From Microdochium bolleyi (Eukaryota; Ascomycota; Sordariomycetes; Xylariales; Microdochiaceae), in assembly GCA_001566295.1 (NCBI GenBank), contig KQ964252.1, forward strand, positions 62,001 to 126,000: 64,000 nucleotides of DNA, given 5' to 3'. Numbering within the stretch: the first letter of the stretch is position 1; every line of letters begins with the position of its first letter. Below the pieces are notes generated by a model that searched no databases, was not told the origin of the DNA, and worked only from the letters and a program-made list of their open reading frames with translations. Of the stretch, positions 1 to 11,129 are shown piece by piece. Position numbers and translations under genes: made by a program.

Positions 1-1266
1 ATTGCTGTGCACGGCCTTGGCAGTGACCTTGATGGTGCAGTCCTTGACGAGAACGTATCCGACAGGAAACGCGGCAAGGTAACCGGTGGGTTTGTTCACG
101 GCGTTGGAGACGATCGCATCGGCTTCTTCCTTCGGGGTCCCGTAGTCATCCGCGGCTACTCCTGTTGTCGCGGTTGTCTTGACCCAGCTCGACCACGGGA
201 CGTAGTTTTCATCCTTGGCGCCCCGCATGAAGGCCTTGCTCATGTCGAAAAAGGAAGGGTCGAACCATCCCGACCGGTCCACGGTCACGTAGGTGGCGCG
301 CATGGAGACTTCAACGGTCAGGCTCGTGTCGGACGTTGTGGCTGTGTTCGTGGCCGCCGTCGTAGCCGAGCTGCTGGAGTGGGAGCCGATCCAGAAGTTG
401 CAGGTTGACGAGGACAGGGACGAGGTCGCCACGCTCGAGGTATCACTGAAGGAGTCCTCGGCGGAGCTCTTGACGTGTATCTCGGACCAGCGAGAGCCGC
501 CATTTCCAGCGGGCATTTTTCCTACCTGATCCAAGGTCTGTGTCGGAGTACCATCAGGGGCAGCTGGTGGACTCGAGCCACCAGGCTGGCGCACGCGCTG
601 CGAGATGGTATAGCTCTCCTGCAGCTCTGCAAGCTCGTTTTTGGCACGCGTGAGCTGCCGCTTGATGCCCTCAATCATGGTGTGCGTGTCACCAGCCACG
701 GCTAGTGAGTACTCGCTCATCTTCTGGGTTAGCGCGCGCGACGCCGCATTCACCTTGGCGTTAGCATCAGCCACTTTGTCCATCTGGCTGCCAATCGCCG
801 TCAGCGCTGCCGCGTCCATGCCAGGCAGACCAAGCAGCTCTTGTTTGGTTCCTTCGTCGTTGCCCGTTAGAATTGCGGCCACTCGCTCTGAAGCCTTCAT
901 GGCCACGGCACCGCCAGGTCCAGTCCCCACCGCCGCCGCTGCCTCTATAGCCAGCTTGACGGCCGAGATGGTGGACGCGGTATACATGCTGGACAGGTCC
1001 GTCATGGCCTTCTCATGCTCGGCGGTCAGAACCCCCATTGCACTCTCGGCTGCCTTGGGATCACCCTTGTTGAAGCTGCGCAGGCTGGCGATCTGGGATT
1101 CGAGATTGTCAATCAGCTGGGCCTTGGCCTTTCCCGCGGCCTTGACGAGCTCCGGGTCCTGCGACAGGTCCTCGCGCGTGAAGCCCGTGTCGAGGTCGAG
1201 CCTGTTACGGCGTAACCGATGAGCCAGCTCGAGGAGGTGTTCCGCATGATGACCGACCGGGAGCAT
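1..1266 (-). CDS. Partial hypothetical protein, helix-rich N-part, Ser-rich middle
   Basis: The minus strand is open without a stop from an ATG at 1266 to the left edge (about 422 codons), so the C-terminus lies outside the window. The first ~170 residues are Ala/Lys/Glu/Gln-rich and look helical or coiled-coil (for example LTRAKNELAELQESYTIS). A Pro/Gly linker and a Ser/Thr-rich stretch follow, then a compact-looking segment with VTVDRSGWFDPSFFDMSKAF. No signal peptide or known catalytic motif is visible and I do not recognise the family. The first ~20 residues (about 1266-1205) are antisense to the PKS fragment and are probably not native, so the true N-terminus was probably lost at a junction near 1205-1216. 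Codon usage is ordinary for the window, which supports a real gene body. Confidence 0.6.
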   Translation of the reverse strand, partial: MLPVGHHAEHLLELAHRLRRNRLDLDTGFTREDLSQDPELVKAAGKAKAQLIDNLESQIASLRSFNKGDPKAAESAMGVLTAEHEKAMTDLSSMYTASTISAVKLAIEAAAAVGTGPGGAVAMKASERVAAILTGNDEGTKQELLGLPGMDAAALTAIGSQMDKVADANAKVNAASRALTQKMSEYSLAVAGDTHTMIEGIKRQLTRAKNELAELQESYTISQRVRQPGGSSPPAAPDGTPTQTLDQVGKMPAGNGGSRWSEIHVKSSAEDSFSDTSSVATSSLSSSTCNFWIGSHSSSSATTAATNTATTSDTSLTVEVSMRATYVTVDRSGWFDPSFFDMSKAFMRGAKDENYVPWSSWVKTTATTGVAADDYGTPKEEADAIVSNAVNKPTGYLAAFPVGYVLVKDCTIKVTAKAVHSN

Positions 1267-4200
1267 TCAGGCAAGCTCGTGGTGGTAGCCGACGAAAGTG
1301 AGCAGGTGAAGACCGCAGCCCCTGCCCCACTGCCCCTGGAACTCGACGGCGGTGGCACGTATGTCGTCGTTGGCGGCCTCGGCGATGTAGGCCGCCGGGT
1401 GTGCATTTTGCTCGCCCGTCGGGGTGCCGGTTGTGTTGTGACACTTTCCAGGAGTGTTCCCAATGATGAGGAGCTCAAGGCATTCAGAACAGAGATCTCC
1501 CAGCAGGGGACCGGCAAGTGCCGCCTTGTTTGTATGCGCTGCGATATAACCGTTGCCGAAAGTGGCAGCGAGGTGGCTTCGGAATTGCGCACCGAGGCCC
1601 ACGTCGTCCGCGGAGTGATTCACTCTGGCCTGGCTTTAGCTGTAGATTTCTTGCCTCCTTTCAGCTGTGCTGTTTTTGGTTCAAACTTGTGCTAACTCAA
1701 CTATCGCATCCACAGGACCGCCCCTTCGAGCTCATGACCCACGCCGAGTACATGAAAGCCGTCCTACCTAAGGTCCACGGCACAATCAATATCCACGATG
1801 CCTTCGCCTCGGGCGAGCTCGACTTCATGATCCTGCTCTCCTCATCAACCGGTATCCTCGGGACGAACGGCCAGGCCAACTACGCCGCAGGTAACACTTT
1901 CCAGGACGCCTTTGCCGATGCTCAAAACAGAGCGGCGCGGAGCAGCGGCCGCCGCACGCGCTACGTGTCCCTCGATATTGGCGCCGTCGCGGGCTCGGCG
2001 CACGTCGAGAGCTTGCCCCTTAAAGGTCTTGAGCTGAGCAGGCTCGGCGTCTCGTTCATGACTTTCGCCGAGGTCCTCATGCTACTCGAGTACGCGATGA
2101 GCGCGACCGCTGTCGCGGACGACTTTTCCCACAGCATCCCCGGCGTCGCGAGGGCTCCAGTGGCAATTAACCAAGACTCATCGATGAAGAGGAAGAACCC
2201 GATGTTTGGCCTGCTCCCAGATGCAGCCGTCGATGGTGATGGGGCTGGCGACAAAACAAGAGGCCGCAATGAGCAGCAAAAGCAGCAGGACCCGGCCAGG
2301 CTTTTACAGCAGGCCAAGACGCTCGAAGAGGCGCAGGACGTCATTGCTGTCGCTACAGCAGCCAAGTTCTCTGCCTTCCTCGACGTCGATGTGCCACTCA
2401 ACGTCCCCACGGCGCAGCTGGCGCTTGATTCGCTTGTGTCCATTGAGCTCAAAAATTGGCTGTCGAGGACATTCCAGGCCCCTGTGCAGGCCTCGGAAGT
2501 CTCCGGTGGGCTCAGTATCAATGAACTCGCCAGACTCCTGGCGGGCAGGTCCAAGTGCATCAGCGATGAAGTGAGGACTGCAGGCAGCGGAACACTCGGC
2601 CAGCCCGAGAACGCGGCATTGGCTCCTCCTGCGGTCGCTGTGGCCCAGACGAATGGCACTCATGCCACGAGCATTGGAACTATGCAATCGACCGGTAGTA
2701 CTGTGGTCGCTTCGCTGCCCGAATCTAAAACAGAGCATGGTCTTGAGTGCTGCAAACACTCGGCAGTCCTGCAAAAGCAACCCCTGCCGGACCTAGACGA
2801 GACACTCGACAACATCCTCGAGAACACCGCCCACCTCCTCGATACTGCCCGGCTGGCCGAACTAGAACAGGGGGTTGCAGAGCTGCGGCAACCAGATGGG
2901 CCTGCTCGTACCGCCTTTGCAGAACTCGTCAAGCTCCACGAGCTGGGCGAGGCCGGCTGGGCGGGAGATCTGCTCGCCAGAGTCCTGTATCTGCAACGCC
3001 GCAGTCCCATTGCCCCGATGACGAGCTTCGTGGGTGGTAATCCCGACAGTGCAAAGCCACAGGCGCAGAGCGAGCGTGCAGCGCTGCTGACCGCGGCCCT
3101 CGTTGAGTACCGCGGCATGATTATCCGGAACGAGGTCGAGCCGATGTGGTTCGGGGGCAAGCCAACGTGCGACGCACGTCTGCGGTGGCTTTTCGATGCC
3201 GTCAGAGAACCCGGACAGACGGTCGACAAGATGCAGCTTTACGATGCCGCCAATAATCCCTCGGAGGTCAAGCACGTTGCTGTCCTCAGCAGGGGGCGCG
3301 TGTTCAAGGTCGTTCTTGTCGACGGAGCCGGTGCTCAGGTCACACCCGCAAGTCTCGCGGCTACATACGATGCAATTATTGGGGCCACGCAAGAGGGAGC
3401 GGATGCGTGGACTGGAATTCTGGCCACAGACGGGCGTACATCCTGGGCCGATATCCGCGAGGCGAGCATTGTCCGCAGCAGCAACAACGCCGAGTACTTT
3501 TCTGTCATTGAGACGGCGGCCTTTATTCTGTGTCTCGACCACGGCTCTCCAGACTCGGACGAGGAGCAGGTCCGCGAGGCGTACTTTGGTGACGGATTCA
3601 ACCGCTGGTGTGACAAGACGCTGCAGGTCGTAGTGTCGGCCAACGGCAAGACGAGCTTCATCCTGGAGCATGCCGTGCTCGATGGTTCTGTGATCTGGCG
3701 GCTGTCTGAATGGGTGCAGAACTCTGTCTCTGGTGCAGCCTCCACTGCATTCTTTTCTGGAGCAGACTACATGGCGCAACGTGCTGATGTTCTCCTCGAC
3801 GAGATTGTCTTCGAATCAAGCCCCGAGACTGATAGTCGCATGGACCTCCTCCGCGAACAATACCTCGCAACGACATCCCGGGCCAGCTACGCCAACCACC
3901 TCCTCGATGCCTTCGGCACAGAGGAACTCATGGCCTGGCACATGCCTGTCAAGTCCGTCCTCGACGCGACCGTCCAGCTCGCAGCGCGCTTGCACTTCCA
4001 GCGCAGCGTGCAGACCTGGGAGGCCGTCTCGATGGCGAGATACCACGGCGGGCGGAGCGAGATGCTACAGACCACGACCCGGGCGGCCGTCGACTTTTGC
4101 ACCCTCGCACTCGACCAGGCTGCTTCCGCGACCAAAAAGAGAACCAGGCTCTTGGGGCTTGGCCGCGAGCTCAGCACCAACCTGCAGCGCTGTGCCGCCG

Positions 4201-4588
4201 GCAAGGGCTCGTACCTGCGCACCCTCGAGATGCTGCGCGAGGGCGGCGTGTGGCCCGCCGACCAGCCCCGGGCAAGGCTCTTTGAGAGCAACGTGTTCTG
4301 GCAGAAGCCCTATGTCATCGTTTCACATGTCCCCAGTGGCGCGCCGTGCACGATTGGCACAATCGGGGTGCAGCCGCCAGGTTGCTTCTTTCTCGCTGTC
4401 ACTCCGCGAAACCACGGGTACGTTTTCTTTCCCTTTCATTTACTTCAGACACCAGGCGGCGCTGACTTGAGTGCAACTTTCCCAGTGTCTATATATCCAT
4501 CGACGGGACGACTGGCAACACGAGGCCATTCACTCGCTGTCTCGACGAGGCTGCGAATATCATTAAGCGAATTATTGTGGAAGGGTAA
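1219..4588 (+). CDS. 5'-truncated highly reducing PKS: KR-ACP-carnitine acyltransferase
   Basis: Exons 1219-1641, 1716-4417 and 4486-4588 (introns of 74 and 68 bp) give 1,075 residues. The start resembles the ER-KR linker of fungal highly reducing polyketide synthases (SQLEEVFRMMTDREHSGKLVV). The KR domain follows, with GGLGDVG NADPH motif and active Tyr near residue 197 in NYAAGN. The ACP carries its phosphopantetheine Ser near residue 380 (LALDSLVSIEL). Residues ~470-1075 form a choline/carnitine O-acyltransferase domain, with the likely catalytic His near 793 (EHAVLDG), the RYHGGRSE motif and the family C-terminus after the last intron. Such cAT domains offload polyketides by acyl transfer. 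KS, AT, DH, MT and nearly all of ER are absent. An in-frame TAA at 1213-1215 precedes the first ATG. The remaining frame has no internal stop and both introns are intact. It is either a remnant of a larger synthase or a standalone protein. Confidence 0.85.
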
Positions 4589-5215
4589 TCAGAGAGATCA
4601 GGACGCAGTGTGGTTTCGCTTTATTACGAGAGCAAAAATTCGTCTTGAGGCACTCTTCCCGTGCATGGAAATGGCCATTAACATCAATGGAACGGTTCGA
4701 AATTGCCCTTTCTAAGGTATGGGAAGGTACAACTTTTCGTCAATTGCAACAACCATTTGTTTCTAAAACGTTTTGTTGGAAATGAAGCTAGCTTGAAGAC
4801 CGAAAATGGTTATCAAGAAATCTGAATAGGGCTAAACGACAACAGACAAACAATATTCTATTCAAACTTTCAGCAGTCCGTTATAACAACGGGTCTTTGT
4901 GAAATCCCATGCGAATACCTCAACTAAGCCCGGATGACAAGACCTTGGCCTGTGGTCCCGCTCTTCTCGCAACCAAGTCCCACCATTCTTTTGTGGAACC
5001 ACCGTGCGATGGCCCAAAGCGTAGAGAGCCAGACGACAAAGCAGACCAACGCTGGTTCCTCAACGGAACAACGCATGGAGTAGATGAATGGAAGAAGAGA
5101 ATGACTAGAACAGACCCTGTAAAAGTTATGCACATGTCAGACATGATGCAGAGTGGAATTGGCATGCATGCTGGGCTATGGAAGGGACTCACATGGATCA
5201 TGCCGGCCATGTTGG
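4589..5215. other. Intergenic, convergent 3' ends
   Basis: This holds 3' flanking DNA of the PKS fragment and of the minus-strand Ser/Arg-rich gene. It is AT-richer than its surroundings around 4700-4900. I see no supported gene. Confidence 0.5.
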
Positions 5216-5838
5216 TCAGGGACGCCTGTCATCATCGCCACGGGCGGACTCGTCCACGAGCTCATATTCCTCCTCGACAAGGTCGAGATCTACTTCATAT
5301 ACCCTGTCCTCGTCTCGATCATGCTCGTCATCATGGCCGGTGTCAAAGCGCGTGCCCACTCCGAGAAGGTAGTAGCTTTGCAGCGTCGAACCATGTGCAT
5401 GGGTGTGGCAGCTGGGATCGCGGCAGTGGAGGTCGACGCAGGGATGAGACGCGGCGTAGAGTGGATGGCCAGCGAGATAGCCGTGGTGATCCATGGCTTG
5501 GTAGGGATAGTAGTCGGACATGGAAGAGGCTTGTGTTTGAGCGGACTGCCCCGTGGCACGAGTGTTCGGGTCAAAGGAGGTCGAGCAAGCTGTCAACGAG
5601 CGAGCAGTCATGGCCTGGAGAGAGAGCCATCAGAAATAATCTTACTGTCGGGGCAACATATTGCCCATCAAAAGGGGTTTGGAACACCTACCTGTGATGC
5701 AGTGTATGTGCTCATGTCTCTCTGTGCTTGGGAGCTTCTTCTGGAGCTCTTCGTGCTCTCAGTTCCTGATGAGCGAGAAGAGCGAGTGGGCTTCGAGTCC
5801 TTCGCCTTTCTGGGAGCTGTCTTGTGTGAGCCGCCCAT
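5216..5838 (-). CDS. Small Ser/Arg-rich hypothetical protein with acidic tail
   Basis: Two exons, 5838-5692 and 5614-5216, are joined over a 77-bp intron (GTAGGT...CCAG) and encode 181 residues. The first ~45 residues are basic and Ser-rich (SKPTRSSRSSGTESTKSSRR). The middle has SMSDYYPYQAMDHHG and a His/Cys-bearing segment (HPCVDLHCRDPSCHTHAH). The end is strongly acidic (HDDEHDRDEDRVYEVDLDLV), with the stop directly after DDDRRP. There is no signal peptide. The splice join keeps frame and gives a coherent product, which supports the model. Function is unknown; the charge pattern suggests an intrinsically disordered protein. It is divergent from the Clr5-ankyrin gene and shares with it an upstream region full of repeated ACCAGAATTTGG motifs. 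Confidence 0.6.
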
Positions 5839-6746
5839 GGTGCTAGTGAGAGACCAAAATGTGTCAAAGTGCTCTGATATTTGGGGGATGAAATATGCGA
5901 AAAGGCCGAGGACGCTGTGACTTGCGACAGAGTGTAAGTGAAGCGAAGGCCATGCCAGGCGATTCCTTGATATAAGGGTGCCGATGACTTGTCCGCCGAT
6001 CAGACATCTTGTAATAGATGTCAGTGCTGTCGTCCAAATTCTGTTCTCTGGGTGCACTAGGGACCAGAATCTGGCCAGGCACGAGAAAACGGACTGAGCG
6101 GCGGCAGATGTCAAATGTTGTCGGTCGGGAGAGCCAGACTTTGGCACGCCGACCAATCGGGGGCTGAGCGTGTCTGCCAGCGGATACCCCTGTCCCAGAT
6201 TTTGGAAAGTGATGCTATCTGACCGTGACGTCCTGTGCTCACCGTGCACCAGAATTTGGCCAGCCTGCCTTGTCTGAGGCGGGTGTGGCTCCACGGAACA
6301 GGACCAGCCAGTGAACGCGAGGATGCTGCGGCTGAGTCGGTGCCTAAGCCTGGGCTGACACGTCGACCAGAATTTGGACGTGTGGCAGCCCCTGCTCGAC
6401 CAGAATTTGGACTTGCAGCAACCCCTGCTCAACCAGAATCTGGTTGCTGCAGGAGTGCTCAAGATGGTGGTCTTGGCGGCAGATGCCTCGTGAACGCGCA
6501 GAGCCTTCCGAGTACTTGAACCAGAATTTGGACGCTCCTCGAGTGCTTGACTGTCCCGCCTTCATGCTCCCATTCTCCGGACAAGCTCCCATCCTGCAAG
6601 CCCGAGTCACATACCTTTCTTGTCATCGCATACCCCTCCTCTGTCCCCTCATATTCCAAGAGACGTTGCGCACCACCTGAGCACTGGGCGATCACTTGAC
6701 ACCACCGGGCATCGACCGTCAATTGGCCCGTGCCGTATTGGCTACA
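5839..6746. promoter_or_regulatory. Divergent intergenic region with array of CCAGAATTTGG motifs
   Basis: About ten copies of an 11-bp near-palindrome (consensus CCAGAATTTGG, often in an ACC...GGAC context) lie between the starts of the two divergent genes. Forward copies start near 6064, 6134, 6195, 6249, 6367, 6400, 6433 and 6521, and an inverted copy is at 6032-6046. A weaker match is near 5852. The copies at 6367, 6400 and 6433 have exactly 33-bp spacing and share flanking CCCCTGCTC sequence. I infer a cluster of transcription-factor sites or a local repeat expansion. No coding sequence here is convincing, because short reading frames only translate the repeats. Confidence 0.6.
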
Positions 6747-9700
6747 ATGGCTCCCCCCGCAGGGTGGTCTCGCGAGTCCGAGTGGGAGGCACATCGTGAA
6801 GAGATCACGAAGTTATACTGCGACGAGAAGATGACTCAAAAGAAGCTCGCGGACTTCATGTCCGAGGAGCGCGGCTTTTTCGCATCGCAAGTTTATCCTT
6901 GCTGATACAACTCAATTCCTCTTGTCCTAACAGAAACTCATCGCCACAAATAGGAAATGGCAGTACGAAAGACACTTCAACCTTTGGAACCTCAGGAAAA
7001 ATCATTCCAAGGAAACCTGGGCCGCTCTGAACGGCATGCCGGGGCAAAGCGAGCTGTCATCTTCTCTTGTTTTCCACGGTCGGACCATTGAAGACAAAAA
7101 GCGCAAGAAGGCAAGGTCAAGATATCACAGCTCAGCAAAGCAGCATGGTTCGTTCTGTATCAAGGCTCGTGCGCTCGTACTATGCTAATAGATCTCAGGG
7201 ACCCCAAGCACTTTGCCTCCCGGGTTCGAGCTTGTCAACCGCCAGACGCCCCTCGCACCCATAATGCAATCAGCCTGTGTGGCGCGGATATTGTCACGGT
7301 GCTTGACACCGTCACTTCTCAGCTTCCAGCTACTCCGCGGCTTTCATGGTGAGACATTGTTCCGATCGGGTGTTTTCACGCATGTGCTCATCACTAACGA
7401 GAAAAGAATCAGAAGGAGGCACGCCAACGAAGCCATTAATGAGCTTTGTCCAGATGATGGCCACCCTCGATCACCAACTCGCGCTCCCTCCGACCGGAAA
7501 CGGTGCTGAGAATGGGGCTGCTGCAACATCGAGTCACACCCTGATGCTCACGCCTGGTGAGCCGAACAGGATTTTGTCACAAGCGATCTTCCCGTCGGCT
7601 GCCTTGGAGAAGTGGCACTCGGCCAGCGGTCCTCTGGTGGCAACCGCCGGTACCTCGCAGCACATGAACGGCTCCCAAGCGGATCAAGCCCGGCTCCGTT
7701 TTCTCGTCTTCGCGCTATCCAACGGCATGGAACGCGAAATGGGCATCGATTGTCTCAGGGATGTCTGGCAATACCTGCAACAGTCCTCGATATCCTTGAC
7801 TGGCATTGGCCTACAGCAGATAATGGGGGGTGCATACTCAATGACTCTCTATTGGAAACTTCTCCAGGGGGCCATCGAGGCTGGAGATGCGCCTGGATGT
7901 AGGCAGATCATCCGCCTAGGCAAGATAAAAGTGGACGACGTTGTTTGTTTTGGGAACGAGGGAGAACAGCTCGCAGCAGTCGAGCTTGCTGCCCTCCTCG
8001 GCAACGTCCAAGTTCTGAAAGCTCTGCTGAAGGAGAACGCCGACCCAGCACGAACAGGGCCATGCACGGAGCGCAAATTCCACATCAGCGCTTGGGGCGC
8101 ATTGCGCTGGGCCATTGCGGGTGCACAATTCTTCACGTGTCCTCAGCCCTGGCGTGACTGGCTGAAGACTCAGACCCGACTCAACAAAGAAACAGTCAAT
8201 CTTCTACTATCCACCAGCCCCTGGACCAGGGAAAAATGCTGGGAGAGAGCTCCTTGGTGTTTGTCCATTGAGCGGAGCTTTGGATATTCCGCGGACATGC
8301 TGCACGATCTGCTGGAATGTGCGACGTCACAATCTGCTCTCGGGCTCGCACGGCAGCTGATCCACATTGCGATCCGGGAATTGCGCTCCCCAGAATCGCA
8401 GTCCCGGGTTTTTGTCCGCGACCTCCCTTCTACTCGCAGCAGTTATTTGCTGGACCTGCTCAAGCTCGTCATACCAGCGCGGCGCGCCCCACAGTCGAGC
8501 CACGAGGACCCACCACCATCCAGGTGTATCGCGACGAATCTTGTATTGTTGGAATGCGAGGATGCTCTCCGCTGGCTGATAGAGCGTGGCCGTCAGGCCG
8601 ACGTGGGGGACGAGCAGTGCCTTTGCGGCAGGCGCATCTCTGCATGCTTTTCGAGACTACTGGACCCCCCAGCGACCCCACCGACTGCACCAACGCCTTC
8701 CAACCCATACCAGGAGAAACGCAAACGATACCAGGAGATACACAGCGAACGCATGAGGCTTATTGCTGCGGGCAAGTGCCGAGAGGTTCTGGAATCCATC
8801 GAGTTTGCTCATTGTTCAGACCCGGGAACATATTGGGAATCTGTTGCTCATGTCACAACCCCACTAGAGTTCGGCACTTACGGTGACGCCTTTGGAGAAG
8901 ATGATCTGTTGTGGGCAGCAACAAAGGCCCATGATGAAGCGTTGGTTCGCAAGCTGCTTGATTTGCGACAATCCTTGCTCCATCTTGATTCAGAGTGCTT
9001 GCAATTTGCCTGGGAGCCCAGCCAGGGAAAATTGCTGACCGTGTTTCTTTCAACGGCACTCGTCTCGAATGCCTTGTTCCTGGACCGAGTGAGCGACAGC
9101 GACCTTGAAGTCTTTATCGAAGTCAAAGTCTTGAAAGCCCTCGCGGCTCATAACATTCGGCTCGTCACCCGAGACCCAGCTTCGATACTCTCGGAGGCTG
9201 TCTCGCGCGGGGATTGCGCCGTGCTCCAACTGTGTCTGGAACTTCTCCAGCCTGACTTGCAGCCACACAAAGTCCTCGCCGACGTGTACTCCGACATTCC
9301 CAGAGAGTGCCAAGATGTGATGGTTGATACTATCTTACATTACCGCCCCCCCTACAACTCCACGAGCAATACGGCGCGCGTCGCTCGCACGGTTGTCATG
9401 GCGGCGGCGAAGGGGGACATGGAGATAGCTCAGAAGCTTTTACCATGCGATGCGAATGTTCACGCGTCCATCGATGATGGCGAGTCAGCGGACGATGATT
9501 TTTTTAGATCCAACGACACATCTCTGCTGGGAGCGCTCATCAAACGAGATCAGACACCAGGCAATCAGCTTTGCCTATTCGTGATACGGAAGTTCTGCAC
9601 ACCATACAAGGTTGACCGATGGGCAGCTAAGGACGATTTGGAGGTCATGACGCCACTTCTGCTAGCAGTCAAACGCGGCTTGCAGCACGTTGTCGAACTG

Positions 9701-10237
9701 CTTGTGCTCGAGTACAAAGCAGACGTCAACTTCTCTCCGCGCATGGGTGTGCCATACACACCGCTGCAACTGGCAGCCGAGCGAGGCCACTCTGGGATTG
9801 TTGAATGGCTTCTGAAGCACGGCGCACGCCCCAATAGCCACGTCAACTATCGTCATAATGGCCAGAGCGCATTACAACTTGCGACGAAGGGTGGATACTG
9901 CGGCATCATGGAAATGCTGATTAACGCGGGGGCTGACCTCAACTACCGGGGAATCAGATTCCATCGGAGAAATGTAAGAAAAACAGCCCTTGAGATTGGC
10001 GCGCAGTATGGCCGAATCGATGCTGTCAAGCTTCTTCTGGACTCGGAATGCGACATCAGGACAACAGGCAACGAGGCAATGACTAGTGCAATTAACCTGG
10101 CGCGAGAAGGAGGACACGTCAGTGTTGTTGAGTTCCTTGAGCACTACCAGATGGATGTGTTATTCGAGGAATTCTGTCAGCATGACATCGTTCTGGCGGG
10201 CGATCAACCATCGGTTGGTGAAATTGTGGAAATATAG
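6747..10237 (+). CDS. Clr5-domain ankyrin-repeat protein
   Basis: Proposed exons are 6747-6890, 6934-7147, 7199-7348 and 7407-10237 (1,112 residues). All phases close and the last two introns have good GT...CTAA(C/T)...AG signals. Residues ~5-75 match the fungal Clr5 domain (WSRESEWEAHREEITKLYCD, then QYERHFNLWNLRKN). This putative DNA-binding or adaptor module often precedes ankyrin or TPR regions. Residues ~830-1090 hold at least five ankyrin-like repeats (TPLQLAAERGHSGIVEWLLK; SALQLATKGGYCGIMEMLI). The middle is helical with weak repeats (AAVELAALLGNVQVLKALL). The first intron is only 43 bp and adds about six residues inside the Clr5 domain. A 63-bp alternative ending at 6953 would fit the domain better but breaks frame. 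It may be a regulatory or allorecognition-type protein; the target is unknown. Confidence 0.75.
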
Positions 10238-11129
10238 GATGCGTTGTGGGAGGTCCGATAGTGACCTGTCCACGAAAGCGAAGTGAGCATTGTACCACGG
10301 CTACAAAAAAACACAATTCAGCAAAGACATTGGATAAGGTTGCTTGGAGAAAACAAAAAACCGTATTCACCATTTCCTTCACATTCGTCAGTTTGCTATC
10401 TGCTAGGAGTTTTGCCACCGGACATCCGCTGCGAGTGCAGTGATATAGCGTGCAATACAGAAGAGTGAACAAAATCGGACCCAGAGTACGCCGTCATCAC
10501 ACAGTCTGCTCATCCAGTTCGTACCATGTTTTCCCTTCCCATGAGCCGGAATGTGGCCTTGCTTCGATCGATGGCTCCATCAGCTGCGTATTGGAGGATT
10601 CGTGTATCTATAGACATAAAATTTACTGAGATCGCCTTGCGCCAAGAAGTGACCCGCATTGCCATGATTCGCGAGCAGGTTTCAGCTGACAATTTGAATG
10701 TCAAGACAATAGAGCAATGTGTCACCGCTTCGCATCGCTGTACGAAGCCGGAGCCGGCTCGGCACGGAGCAGAAGAGTGGATCATGCCCGTGCACTCCGC
10801 GCAAATCAGAGCGTCCCAGGTTATCTCTCCGACAGAGCTCTCTCCGAGACCCACTCAACTTACTCCGAGAAAGTGCCCCGATCCGGGAGCACGGTGTAAG
10901 TCGGAGAGACCGCGCGCGAGCCGCCCTGAGTTCGTCGTGTTACGTTATATCAATCTGTAGTGCCCACTGAGATGTGGTCGGATGACCATGCATCATTTAC
11001 ATATTGATGGAGGCAAATGTTAGTCTTCCTCTGGTCGATTCACTTTATCGAAGGCAAGTTTGAGATCATCAAAACATTCGGACCACCAGCAGCACACATC
11101 ACACATCACAGCCTTGAACCACAACCACC
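10238..11129. other. Intergenic, no gene seen
   Basis: This is the region upstream of the aminotransferase. An open frame at 10526-10960 has no recognisable domain and poor coding character. Nothing else is supported. Confidence 0.5.

Noticed and set aside
5668..6462. 264-codon minus-strand frame across the motif array
   Set aside because: Its N-terminal two thirds just translate the repeated CCAGAATTTGG motif; only the last part (from 5838) is a real exon of the Ser/Arg-rich gene.
10526..10960. 144-codon frame upstream of the aminotransferase
   Set aside because: No recognisable family or splice-supported extension; likely promoter DNA.
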